5,436 bases of DNA from Gammaproteobacteria bacterium (GTDB lineage Bacteria; Pseudomonadota; Gammaproteobacteria; Granulosicoccales; Granulosicoccaceae). Position numbers and translations under genes: made by a program. This document shows, in pieces, positions 1 to 5,436 of the stretch; the stretch's first letter is position 1; each line of letters begins with the position of its first letter. Under the pieces are notes generated by a model. That model was given only the letters and a program-made list of their open reading frames with translations, ran no database searches and was not told the DNA's origin. The stretch spans positions 1 to 5,436 of the forward strand of contig JAGRHW010000252.1 of assembly GCA_020444765.1 (NCBI GenBank), given 5' to 3'.

Positions 1-523
1 CGAGTGGGCCAAGGCGTTTTGGCGATTCGCCGCCGACCGGGCACGCAGGCACGGGCTTGAGAACGTACGCCTGCTCCGCTGTGACGCGGCCGTGTTCGTC
101 CGGCACTACGTCCCCGACGCGACGTTCCGCCAGATACACATCTACTTCCCCGACCCCTGGCCCAAGAAGCGCCACCACAAGCGCCGCCTGGTCCAGGCCG
201 ACTTCCTGCGCGAACTGCATCGGGTCTTGATCCCCGTTCCCCAAACCGCTTGCCCCTCAGCCCCCGGCTCTGCCGGGGGTTCATCCGGGGGAACATCCGA
301 CGAATCATCGACTTCCCCCTGTGTCCGCCTCGCCACCGACCACGCCGACTACTTCGAGTGGATGGGCGAACACGCCGCACAGGTCACCGACATCTTCGAG
401 CGCGAGCCTTTCGAACGGCCCAAGTCCGCGGGGGAGGGCGAGCTGGTCGGCACGAACTTCGAGCGCAAGTACCGCAAGGAAGGCCGGGTGTTCCAGGGCA
501 TGATCCTGCGCAAGCGCCCGTGA
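1..523 (+). CDS. trmB: tRNA (guanine-N7-)-methyltransferase TrmB, 5' truncated by window edge
   Basis: This is the C-terminal 173 residues of the enzyme that methylates N7 of G46 in the tRNA variable loop using S-adenosylmethionine, in the cytoplasm. The frame is open from base 2, so the N-terminal glycine-rich SAM motif lies off the window. What identifies it is the family signature YFPDPWPKKRHHKRR at residues 48-62 of the fragment, followed by ADFLRELHRVL, then ATDHADYFEWM at about 111-121, and the C-terminal TNFERKY motif at 151-157. The Asp of LLRCDAAVF (residue 28) fits the usual SAM-region acidic residue. One oddity: between HRVL and RLATDH, where the family normally has about four residues (like KPGG), there is a Pro/Ser/Gly-rich stretch of about 32 residues (roughly bases 230-325). 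It keeps the frame, and the motifs on both sides are intact, so the enzyme is probably functional. Family assignment is secure. Confidence 0.95.
   Translation, partial: EWAKAFWRFAADRARRHGLENVRLLRCDAAVFVRHYVPDATFRQIHIYFPDPWPKKRHHKRRLVQADFLRELHRVLIPVPQTACPSAPGSAGGSSGGTSDESSTSPCVRLATDHADYFEWMGEHAAQVTDIFEREPFERPKSAGEGELVGTNFERKYRKEGRVFQGMILRKRP
230..325 (+). repeat. Low-complexity in-frame insert in trmB carrying a palindrome and tandem 12-mer
   Basis: Within trmB, this stretch replaces a short loop with about 32 residues rich in Pro, Ser, Gly and Thr. At DNA level it contains a perfect hairpin: CCCCCGGC (261-268), loop TCT, GCCGGGGG (272-279). The right arm runs into a tandem 12-mer, GGGGGTTCATCC (275-286) then GGGGGAACATCC (287-298), identical at 10 of 12 positions. 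The combination looks like a small mobile or REP-like palindromic unit that landed in a tolerant surface loop. The hairpin and the repeat are read directly; the boundaries come from comparison with remembered TrmB sequences and are approximate; mobility is inference. Confidence 0.7.
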
Positions 524-548
524 CCGCGCCCGGCCGATGCGGTATAGT
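520..548 (+). promoter_or_regulatory. Putative sigma70-type promoter for the PrcB-like lipoprotein gene
   Basis: The candidate -35 box is GTGACC (520-525, four of six matches to TTGACA) and the -10 box is TATAGT (543-548, five of six matches to TATAAT), with an ideal 17-base spacer. The -35 box overlaps the trmB stop codon (521-523). Transcription would begin near base 555, leaving a leader of about 54 bases before the ATG at 609. The TATAGT stands out in very GC-rich DNA. Promoter consensus in the likely host phylum is less certain than in E. coli, so this is a moderate-confidence call. Confidence 0.5.
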
Positions 549-595
549 GTTTCCACGATCAGGCGGCCTGGCATCGATGCCTCGCCCTTTCTCAC

Positions 596-600
596 GGAGA
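596..600 (+). promoter_or_regulatory. Ribosome binding site fixing the lipoprotein start
   Basis: GGAGA lies eight bases before the ATG at 609. It selects that codon over the in-frame upstream ATG at 537, which sits inside the putative promoter and would prepend 24 residues to the signal peptide. Confidence 0.65.
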
Positions 601-608
601 CCTTTCCC

Positions 609-1103
609 ATGCCCTCGATGCCCAAAACCCTCGCGTTCGTCCTGTTGGTCGGTCTGTTCAGCCTGCCGGGCTGCGAAACCAGGCCCACGGAGATGCCGTA
701 CCAGACGATGAGCCTCGCCGAGCCTGTCGACCTGCTCTACAAGGCGGTGGGCGGGCACCCGTCACTCAAGGAACCGGGCCTGACCCTGATCCGCAGCCAG
801 GCCGAGCTTAACGCGCTTGGCACCGACGACCTGATCGGCAGGAAAGTCAACTTCAACAACGAATCCGTCGTCCTCGCGACGCTCGGCGAGATGCCCACCG
901 CCGGCTACTGGATCAACATCACCTCGATCAACCAGGTCGGCGACGCCCTGTTCGTCTACGGCCGGGCCAACCGCCCGTCCGGCGACGAGATGGCCGGGCA
1001 GGTGCTGACGTATCCGTACTGCGCCGTGGTCATCCCCCGAACCGGCGCGACCAGCGTCCGCGACGAGATCGATTCCGTCGAGGGCCAGGACCCGCCGATG
1101 TAA
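609..1103 (+). CDS. Lipoprotein with PrcB-type C-terminal domain
   Basis: This encodes a 164-residue protein with a lipoprotein signal peptide: a short basic start (Lys6), a hydrophobic run at about 8-19 and the lipobox L-P-G-C with the lipidated Cys at 22. Glu at +2 gives no Asp-type inner-membrane retention signal. The mature part resembles the PrcB C-terminal domain (protease-complex stability family): the strand-turn-strand [20 protein letters not shown] at about 87-106, with the characteristic pattern of a Thr/Gly-Tyr turn, and the later [10 protein letters not shown] at 134-143. In the named family member, Treponema PrcB stabilises the protease PrtP, but the domain is widespread and most members have no known partner. 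No protease gene lies beside this one, so a protease-partner role should not be assumed. It begins 85 bases after trmB and probably has its own promoter. Gene call strong; domain call from recall of the motif. Confidence 0.85.
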   Translation: MPSMPKTLAFVLLVGLFSLPGCETRPTEMPYQTMSLAEPVDLLYKAVGGHPSLKEPGLTLIRSQAELNALGTDDLIGRKVNFNNESVVLATLGEMPTAGYWINITSINQVGDALFVYGRANRPSGDEMAGQVLTYPYCAVVIPRTGATSVRDEIDSVEGQDPPM

Positions 1104-1151
1104 GCCCGCATCCGGTTCAAGACTTCAAACGATCCCCACATCAACCCCAAG

Positions 1152-1182
1152 CCCGGTCATGGCCCAAAGTGCCTTGGCCGGG
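1152..1182 (+). terminator. Intergenic GC-rich hairpin, possible terminator lacking a U-tract
   Basis: Bases 1152-1163 pair with 1171-1182 around a seven-base loop (CCAAAGT). The stem is 12 positions long with one T-T mismatch (1160/1174) and one G-T wobble (1157/1177). It begins 48 bases after the lipoprotein stop codon. No run of T follows, so it is not a classical intrinsic terminator; it may stop transcription inefficiently or stabilise the 3' end of the mRNA. A second shorter stem, GGCGGG (1211-1216) with CCCGCC (1230-1235), lies nearer the next gene. Confidence 0.35.
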
Positions 1183-1204
1183 ATGCCGCCCCATCGGTTA
1201 AGAT
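1174..1204 (+). promoter_or_regulatory. Weak candidate promoter for the dienelactone hydrolase gene
   Basis: TTGGCC (1174-1179) and TAAGAT (1199-1204) each match the sigma70 consensus at four positions, but the 19-base spacer is long. It is the only reasonable pair I see in the 163-base gap, and the -35 overlaps the right arm of the hairpin at 1152-1182. Confidence 0.25.
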
Positions 1205-1255
1205 CATCCCGGCGGGTATCACCGCGACTCCCGCCCCATCTCAAACCGGTAAAAC

Positions 1256-1261
1256 AGGTGG
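1256..1261 (+). promoter_or_regulatory. Ribosome binding site fixing the dienelactone hydrolase start
   Basis: AGGTGG lies five bases before the ATG at 1267. In-frame ATGs at 1159 and 1183 have no comparable site, and the residues they would add (rich in Pro and Arg) have no counterpart in YghX-type proteins, whose similarity begins at the 1267 start. Confidence 0.6.
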
Positions 1262-1266
1262 CAGCC

Positions 1267-2157
1267 ATGGACCGAAAAAAAGCATCTGATTTCGACCAGC
1301 GTCTGCTCGATCTTTACGACGACTACGCCCACGGGCGGATCGATCGGCGTGGGTTCATGAAACTGGCGGTGAAGTTCACGGCGGCCGGCCTCACCGCCGA
1401 GGCCCTGCTGGCGAGCCTGACGCCGAACTACGCCTGGGCGACGCAGGTCGCGCAGGATGATGCAAGGCTACACACCGAATATCTAGATTACGAATCACCC
1501 AATGGTGGCGGGAAGATGCGCGGCTACCTCGCACGCCCCGCCGAGCCGGAAGGCAAGCTGCCCGCCGTGCTGGTGATCCACGAAAACCGTGGGCTGAACC
1601 CCTACATCGAAGACGTGACACGCCGCCTCGGCGTCGTCGGGTTCCTCGCCTTCGCCCCCGATGCGCTGACACCGCTTGGCGGTTATCCCGGCAACGATGA
1701 CGACGGCAAGGCCATGCAGGCTTCGCTCGATCCACAGAAACTCTTTACCGATATGCTCAACAGCGGCCGGTTTCTCAAGAGCCATGCCTTGTCCAGCGGC
1801 AAGCTCGGCGCTACGGGGTTTTGCTACGGCGGCGGTGTGGTCAACCAGCTGGCGGTGAGCCTCGGCAAGGATCTCGATGCCGGCGTGCCGTTCTACGGCC
1901 GTGCACCGGCCACCGGGGACGTCGCTGCCATCACCGGGTCGCTGATGATTCAGTACGCCGAGGATGATCCGCGCGTCAACGCCATGCGCGAGGAATACGA
2001 AGCTGCGCTCAAGGCCGGCGGCAAGGACTACACGATGTATTCCTACCCTGGCACCAAGCACGGTTTTCATAATTATTCCACGCCGCGCTACAACCCGGAG
2101 CAGCAGAAAATCGCCTGGGACAGAACCGTGGAGTTTTTTACCGAAAAGCTGGCGTAA
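1267..2157 (+). CDS. Dienelactone hydrolase family protein, YghX type, with Tat-like signal
   Basis: This encodes a 296-residue alpha/beta hydrolase. The nucleophile elbow G-F-C-Y-G-G-G places the catalytic Cys at 186; the acid is Asp in AEDDPRVN (about 234) and the base is His265 in KHGFHN. The [13 protein letters not shown] block at 105-117 carries the family's conserved Glu106. Length and blocks match E. coli YghX almost end to end, including the N-terminal [11 protein letters not shown] helix and the NYAWATQV segment. Residues 27-32 (RRGFMK) fit a twin-arginine motif, followed by a hydrophobic stretch (about 33-51) and a possible A-W-A cleavage site after residue 58, so export through Tat to the periplasm is plausible. 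The unusual point is that about 26 residues precede the arginine pair. The substrate is unknown: dienelactone cleavage is the family's namesake reaction, and no aromatic-degradation genes lie nearby. The gene converges on fdsD across 63 bases with no obvious terminator. Confidence 0.92.
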   Translation: MDRKKASDFDQRLLDLYDDYAHGRIDRRGFMKLAVKFTAAGLTAEALLASLTPNYAWATQVAQDDARLHTEYLDYESPNGGGKMRGYLARPAEPEGKLPAVLVIHENRGLNPYIEDVTRRLGVVGFLAFAPDALTPLGGYPGNDDDGKAMQASLDPQKLFTDMLNSGRFLKSHALSSGKLGATGFCYGGGVVNQLAVSLGKDLDAGVPFYGRAPATGDVAAITGSLMIQYAEDDPRVNAMREEYEAALKAGGKDYTMYSYPGTKHGFHNYSTPRYNPEQQKIAWDRTVEFFTEKLA

Positions 2158-2220
2158 AACAGGACGCCGGACTATCGAAAGGATTCTTATCGAGCAGGAT
2201 GATCCGCAAACCTCGGGCGA

Positions 2221-2442
2221 TTACTGGCGAAGCTTGTCCAGAGCCTGGCGGGATAATTCCGAGAGTCCGGAGCCGCCTTCTTCCAGGTAGCCGAGCAGCT
2301 GTTCTTTCATCGGCCTGGCCCAGAATTTCCGCACATGAGTGGCGACGCTGGCGGCGGCTTCCTCGCTATCGTCCCTCCAGGCATTATTGGCGGCGATCTG
2401 GTTGATCATTGCTATCAGGTGGCTTAGTTGTGATCCGCTCAT
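2221..2442 (-). CDS. fdsD: Formate dehydrogenase delta subunit FdsD
   Basis: This 73-residue protein closes the formate dehydrogenase cluster. Its pattern is that of the FdsD family: an N-terminal LIAMINQIAANNAW helix, then AAASVATHVRKFWARPMKEQLL at about 29-50 (HV-RKFW-PRM-like core), and an acidic, Gly-rich stretch before a final ALDKL helix. FdsD is a small accessory subunit of the cytoplasmic NAD-dependent enzyme; in Rhodobacter capsulatus it is linked to cofactor insertion and complex stability. It starts five bases after the fdhD stop, and GGAAG (reading 2457 to 2453) lies ten bases upstream of the ATG, inside the end of fdhD, which indicates translation from one message. Small size limits recognition, but position and motif agree. 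No signal peptide or membrane segment is visible. Confidence 0.87.
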   Translation of the reverse strand: MSGSQLSHLIAMINQIAANNAWRDDSEEAAASVATHVRKFWARPMKEQLLGYLEEGGSGLSELSRQALDKLRQ

Positions 2443-2447
2443 GGTGA

Positions 2448-3254
2448 TCAGGCTTCCGTTTCAGTATACAGAACATATTGGCCGGGTCTGGCAAAGCCCA
2501 GCAGATTCAGGCCGGCGCGGTTGGCCAGTTCGATCGCCAGTGTGGTAGGCGCTGATACCGCAATCAAGGTGGCGATGTTGGCCATGCTGGCTTTTTGTAC
2601 CATTTCAAAACCGGCGCGACTGGATATCAGGGCAAAACCCTTATCGGGCCGCGGGCTTTTTTCAGCGGCCAGTGCGCCGATCAGTTTATCCAGCGCGTTA
2701 TGCCGGCCGACATCCTCGCGTACCAGCAGAACTTCGCCATCCGTACCGCACCAGGCCGCCGCATGCAGTGAGCCCGTCAGTGATTTGATGGGTTGATAAT
2801 ACTCCAGCGAGCTTACCGCGTTTTCCACCGCAGCCGCCGGCGGAGGGGGTTGGTGTTGTACTTTGCGCGGAGGGCGTGCCACCTGTTGCAGTGATTCGAT
2901 TCCGCACAAACCGCAACCGCTTCGGCCGGCCAGCGTTCTTCGGCGTTCTTTCAAGGCGGCAAAGCGGCGCGAACTGATTTCCAGATGCAGCTGAATACCC
3001 TGATCAGTGGTTTCGGTCTCGATGGCCCGGATCTCGCCGGGGTTTTCGACAATGTCTTCGGCAATCGAAAAGCCCAGCGCAAAATCTTCCAGATCCAGCG
3101 GCGTGGCCATCATCACCGCCTGCGAGATGCCGTTGTACACCAGGGCGATCGGCACCTCCTGCGCGACATGGTCGTTGGCGCTGGCCAGCAAAGCATTCCG
3201 CCAGCTTTTTACCGGCAGGGTACGATAACCAGTCATATCCAGACAGGCCGCCAT
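2448..3254 (-). CDS. fdhD: Formate dehydrogenase accessory sulfurtransferase FdhD (FdsC)
   Basis: This 268-residue protein belongs to the FdhD family, which transfers sulfur from the cysteine desulfurase IscS to the Mo-bisMGD cofactor; without it formate dehydrogenases are inactive. Visible family features, in order: EVPIALVYNGIS at 33-44, the P-L-D-L-E-D-F-A-L-G-F block at 52-62, the catalytic C-G-L-C pair (Cys114 and Cys117), HAAAWC at 164-169, the highly conserved REDVGRHNALDKLIG at 179-193, and SSRAGFEMVQKA at 211-222. The ATG directly follows the fdsA stop (TGAATG, no gap), with AAGGTG nine bases upstream inside the end of fdsA, so the two are translationally coupled. In fdsGBACD operons this gene is called fdsC. 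A Pro-rich loop (PPPPAAA, about 136-142) after the CxxC region is mildly unusual but falls in a variable segment. Confidence 0.96.
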   Translation of the reverse strand: MAACLDMTGYRTLPVKSWRNALLASANDHVAQEVPIALVYNGISQAVMMATPLDLEDFALGFSIAEDIVENPGEIRAIETETTDQGIQLHLEISSRRFAALKERRRTLAGRSGCGLCGIESLQQVARPPRKVQHQPPPPAAAVENAVSSLEYYQPIKSLTGSLHAAAWCGTDGEVLLVREDVGRHNALDKLIGALAAEKSPRPDKGFALISSRAGFEMVQKASMANIATLIAVSAPTTLAIELANRAGLNLLGFARPGQYVLYTETEA

Positions 3255-5436
3255 TCAGGCCGACACCTTGCCGCCGCTACGCGCACGGTGCAGAAATTCG
3301 CGCTGTTGTTCGGCGAATTCGCGGTAGCGTTGCTGCCAGTTGGACGGCGACTGGACTTTCTCCACCTGGACCGCGGTTACCTTGTATTCCGGGCAGTTGG
3401 TGGCCCAGTCCGAATTGTCGGTGGTGATGACGTTGGCGCCGCTGAACGGATGGTGGAACGTCGTGTAAACCACGCCCGGCTGCATACGCTGACTGATGCG
3501 CGCGCGCAGCACGGTTTCGCCGGCGCGGCTGCTGATTCCCAGCCAGTCGCCGTTGTTGACACCGCGTTCCTCGGCGTCGTTGGGATGCATTTCCAGCACG
3601 TCTTCGTCATGCCAGATCTGATTCGCCGTGCGGCGGGTCTGTGCGCCGACATTGTATTGCGACAGAATACGCCCGGTGGTCAGCAAAAGAGGGAAGCGTT
3701 TGCTGGCACGTTCCTCGGTTTCGAGATAGGGCGTCGGAATCAGCTGACCCTTGCCGATCGGAAAATCCTCGACGTGCATGATCGGCGATCCTTCCGGATG
3801 CGTCTCGTTGCACGGCCACTGAATGCTGCCGAGACGGTCCAGCTTGTCGTAGTCGACGCCATGAAAGGACGGCGTCAGCACGGCAATCTCGTCCATGATT
3901 TCGGACGGATGGCTGTAGTTCATCGGGTAGCCGAGCGCATTCGAGAGCTTCTGCGTGACCTGCCAGTCCTCCAGACCGCTGAGCGGCTGTATGGCTTTGC
4001 GCACGCGGTTGATACGCCGCTCGGCATTGGTAAAGGTGCCGTTTTTTTCGAGAAAGGACGCGCCCGGCAGAAAGACGTGCGCATACATCGCCGTTTCGTT
4101 GAGGAAAAGGTCCTGCACGATCAGGCAATCCAGCGCCGATAGCGCGGCTTGGACATGCTGGGTGTTCGGGTCGGATTGGGCAATATCCTCGCCCTGCACA
4201 TACAGCGCCTTGAAGCTGCCTTCGATCGCGGCATCGAACATATTCGGAATCCGCAGGCCAGGCTCGTGGTCGATATCCACGCCCCAGTGCTGTTCAAAAC
4301 GCGAGCGCGCGGTTTGATCGGAAACGTGCTGATAACCGGGCAGTTCATGCGGAAACGAGCCCATGTCGCAGGAGCCTTGAACATTGTTCTGCCCGCGCAG
4401 AGGGTTGACGCCGACGCCTTCGCGGCCGATGTTGCCGGTGCTCATCGCCAGATTGGCGATGCCCATAACCATGGTCGAACCCTGACTGTGTTCGGTCACG
4501 CCGAGGCCGTAGTAAATCGCGCCGTTGCCAGCCTTGGCATAGGCACGCGCCGCCTGGCGCAGACGTTCCGCCGGCACGCCGGTAATCGCTTCGCTGTATT
4601 CAGGGGAATTTTTTTCGTCAAGAATAAACGCGCGCCACGCTGCGTAGCCGTCGGTGCGGGCCTCGATAAACGCCTGGTCTTCCAGACCTTCGCTGAGCAC
4701 GGTGTGGGCAATCGAATTGATCAGCGCCACATTGGTTCCTGGGCGCAACGGCAGGTGATAGCTTTGTCCGCCGTGCGGCGTTTTCAGCAGATCGATCTCG
4801 CGCGGATCGGCGACGATCAGCGTCGCGCCCTGGCGCAGGCGGCGGCGCAGTTGCGAGGCAAAGACCGGATGCGCGTCGGTCGGATTCGCGCCGATCACCA
4901 GAATCGCGTCGGCCTGCATGACCGAGTCGAAGGTCTGGGTGCCGGCTGATTCACCGAGCGTGGTCTTCAGGCCGAAGCCGGTCGGGCTGTGACAGACGCG
5001 TGCGCAGGTGTCGGTGTTGTTGTTGCCGAACGCCGCACGGATCAGTTTCTGCACCAGATAGGTTTCTTCATTGGTGCAGCGCGACGATGTAATGCCGCCG
5101 ATGCTCTCCCTGCCGTGGCGCTGCTGGATGTCGCGCAGGCGTTTGGCGGCAAAGTCGATCGCCTCGTCCCAGCTGACGGTTTGCCATGGGCTGTCAATGC
5201 TGTCGCGGATCATCGGTTCGGCCACGCGGTCCTTGTGGGTCGCGTAACCAAAGGCGAAACGGCCCTTGATGCAGGAATGGCCGTGATTCGCCTGACCGCC
5301 TTTATACGGCAGCATGCGCACGACCTGGCCGCCTTTCATTTCCGCCTTGAACGAGCAGCCGACGCCGCAATAGGCGCAGGTGGTGACGACGCTGTGTTCC
5401 GGCTGACCCATGTCGATGACGCTGTTTTCCATCAGC
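3255..5436 (-). CDS. fdsA: NAD-dependent formate dehydrogenase alpha subunit FdsA, 5' truncated by window edge
   Basis: This is the catalytic subunit that oxidises formate to CO2 at Mo-bisMGD and passes electrons through Fe-S clusters to the FdsBG part, which reduces NAD+ in the cytoplasm. Numbering from the first Met in the window (5432), the [4Fe-4S] site is C-A-Y-C-G-V-G-C (Cys19, 22, 26) plus Cys54, followed by Lys56 as expected for electron relay. The molybdenum ligand is Cys147 with His148 in TCARVCHSPT, so this is a Cys rather than selenocysteine enzyme. Arg346 in NPLRGQNNVQG is the conserved active-site arginine. The C-terminal molybdopterin-binding domain carries LLLTTGR and TNCPEYKVTAVQV. 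The codon before Met1 is Leu and the frame is open to the edge. In FdsA proteins this Met follows a ferredoxin-like CPTGAL motif, so about 240 N-terminal residues with further Fe-S sites should lie outside. The fragment is about 725 residues against roughly 960 for the full family. Confidence 0.97.
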   Translation of the reverse strand, partial: LMENSVIDMGQPEHSVVTTCAYCGVGCSFKAEMKGGQVVRMLPYKGGQANHGHSCIKGRFAFGYATHKDRVAEPMIRDSIDSPWQTVSWDEAIDFAAKRLRDIQQRHGRESIGGITSSRCTNEETYLVQKLIRAAFGNNNTDTCARVCHSPTGFGLKTTLGESAGTQTFDSVMQADAILVIGANPTDAHPVFASQLRRRLRQGATLIVADPREIDLLKTPHGGQSYHLPLRPGTNVALINSIAHTVLSEGLEDQAFIEARTDGYAAWRAFILDEKNSPEYSEAITGVPAERLRQAARAYAKAGNGAIYYGLGVTEHSQGSTMVMGIANLAMSTGNIGREGVGVNPLRGQNNVQGSCDMGSFPHELPGYQHVSDQTARSRFEQHWGVDIDHEPGLRIPNMFDAAIEGSFKALYVQGEDIAQSDPNTQHVQAALSALDCLIVQDLFLNETAMYAHVFLPGASFLEKNGTFTNAERRINRVRKAIQPLSGLEDWQVTQKLSNALGYPMNYSHPSEIMDEIAVLTPSFHGVDYDKLDRLGSIQWPCNETHPEGSPIMHVEDFPIGKGQLIPTPYLETEERASKRFPLLLTTGRILSQYNVGAQTRRTANQIWHDEDVLEMHPNDAEERGVNNGDWLGISSRAGETVLRARISQRMQPGVVYTTFHHPFSGANVITTDNSDWATNCPEYKVTAVQVEKVQSPSNWQQRYREFAEQQREFLHRARSGGKVSA

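Noticed and set aside
305..688. Minus-strand open frame of 127 codons over trmB and the lipoprotein start
   Set aside because: It is antisense to well-supported coding sequence and contains no recognisable motif.
250..711. Plus-strand frame running from trmB through the promoter into the lipoprotein gene
   Set aside because: It crosses the end of one real gene and the signal peptide of the next out of frame, and its Arg/Pro-rich translation shows no domain.
1159..1266. N-terminal extension of the hydrolase from an upstream ATG
   Set aside because: The added residues are Pro/Arg-rich with no homologous counterpart in YghX, the ATG lies inside a hairpin, and the ATG at 1267 has a good ribosome binding site.
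2158..2220. Bidirectional terminator between the converging hydrolase and fdsD genes
   Set aside because: Only a tiny inverted pair (GGATGATCC) is present; there is no stable stem and no T-tract on either strand.
2985..4142. Long plus-strand open frame of 385 codons opposite fdhD and fdsA
   Set aside because: It lies antisense to two genes with complete, conserved motifs and spans their junction. Its translation has no recognisable domain and is rich in Arg, His and Ala, as expected of an antisense frame in GC-rich DNA.
4149..4949. Plus-strand open frame of 266 codons opposite fdsA
   Set aside because: It overlaps the catalytic core of fdsA on the other strand and has the His/Arg/Ala-rich composition of a shadow frame, with no family motif.
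4992..4994. Possible selenocysteine codon at the molybdenum ligand of FdsA
   Set aside because: The codon read on the minus strand is a normal Cys codon in the ARVCHSPT motif, so no recoding is needed.

Overview
The window holds three complete protein genes, a fourth gene cut by each edge, and one small subunit gene. It shows no RNA gene, insertion sequence, CRISPR array or origin. All genes are intact apart from the edge truncations.

Left part, about 1-1103, plus strand. This is GC-rich DNA with codons ending almost always in C or G. It carries the 3' end of trmB (tRNA m7G46 methyltransferase) and a small lipoprotein with a PrcB-type C-terminal domain. The trmB reading frame contains a low-complexity insert built on a perfect GC hairpin and a tandem 12-mer. 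The protein style and this hairpin suggest a planctomycete, perhaps of the Phycisphaerae; that is an impression from recall, not a database result.

Middle, 1104-2157. An intergenic region with two hairpins leads into a plus-strand gene for an exported-looking dienelactone hydrolase of the YghX type, with its Cys-Asp-His triad intact and a twin-arginine-like N-terminus.

Right part, 2221-5436, minus strand. Three tightly packed genes read fdsA, then fdhD (fdsC), then fdsD. This is the distal half of the fdsGBACD operon for soluble, molybdenum-dependent, NAD-linked formate dehydrogenase. FdsA oxidises formate at a Mo-bisMGD centre, FdhD supplies the sulfur that centre needs, and FdsD is the small accessory subunit. 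The first ATG of the fdsA frame inside the window is probably internal: the codon before it is Leu, and the protein should continue beyond the right edge into its ferredoxin-like N-terminal part. fdsG and fdsB would be expected further right.

The fds cluster looks proteobacterial in gene order and uses more A/T-ending codons than the left part. The window is therefore either a horizontal acquisition next to planctomycete core genes or a mis-joined contig; the sequence alone cannot decide. I see no clearly novel multi-gene system. The most unusual element is the palindrome-bearing insert inside trmB.
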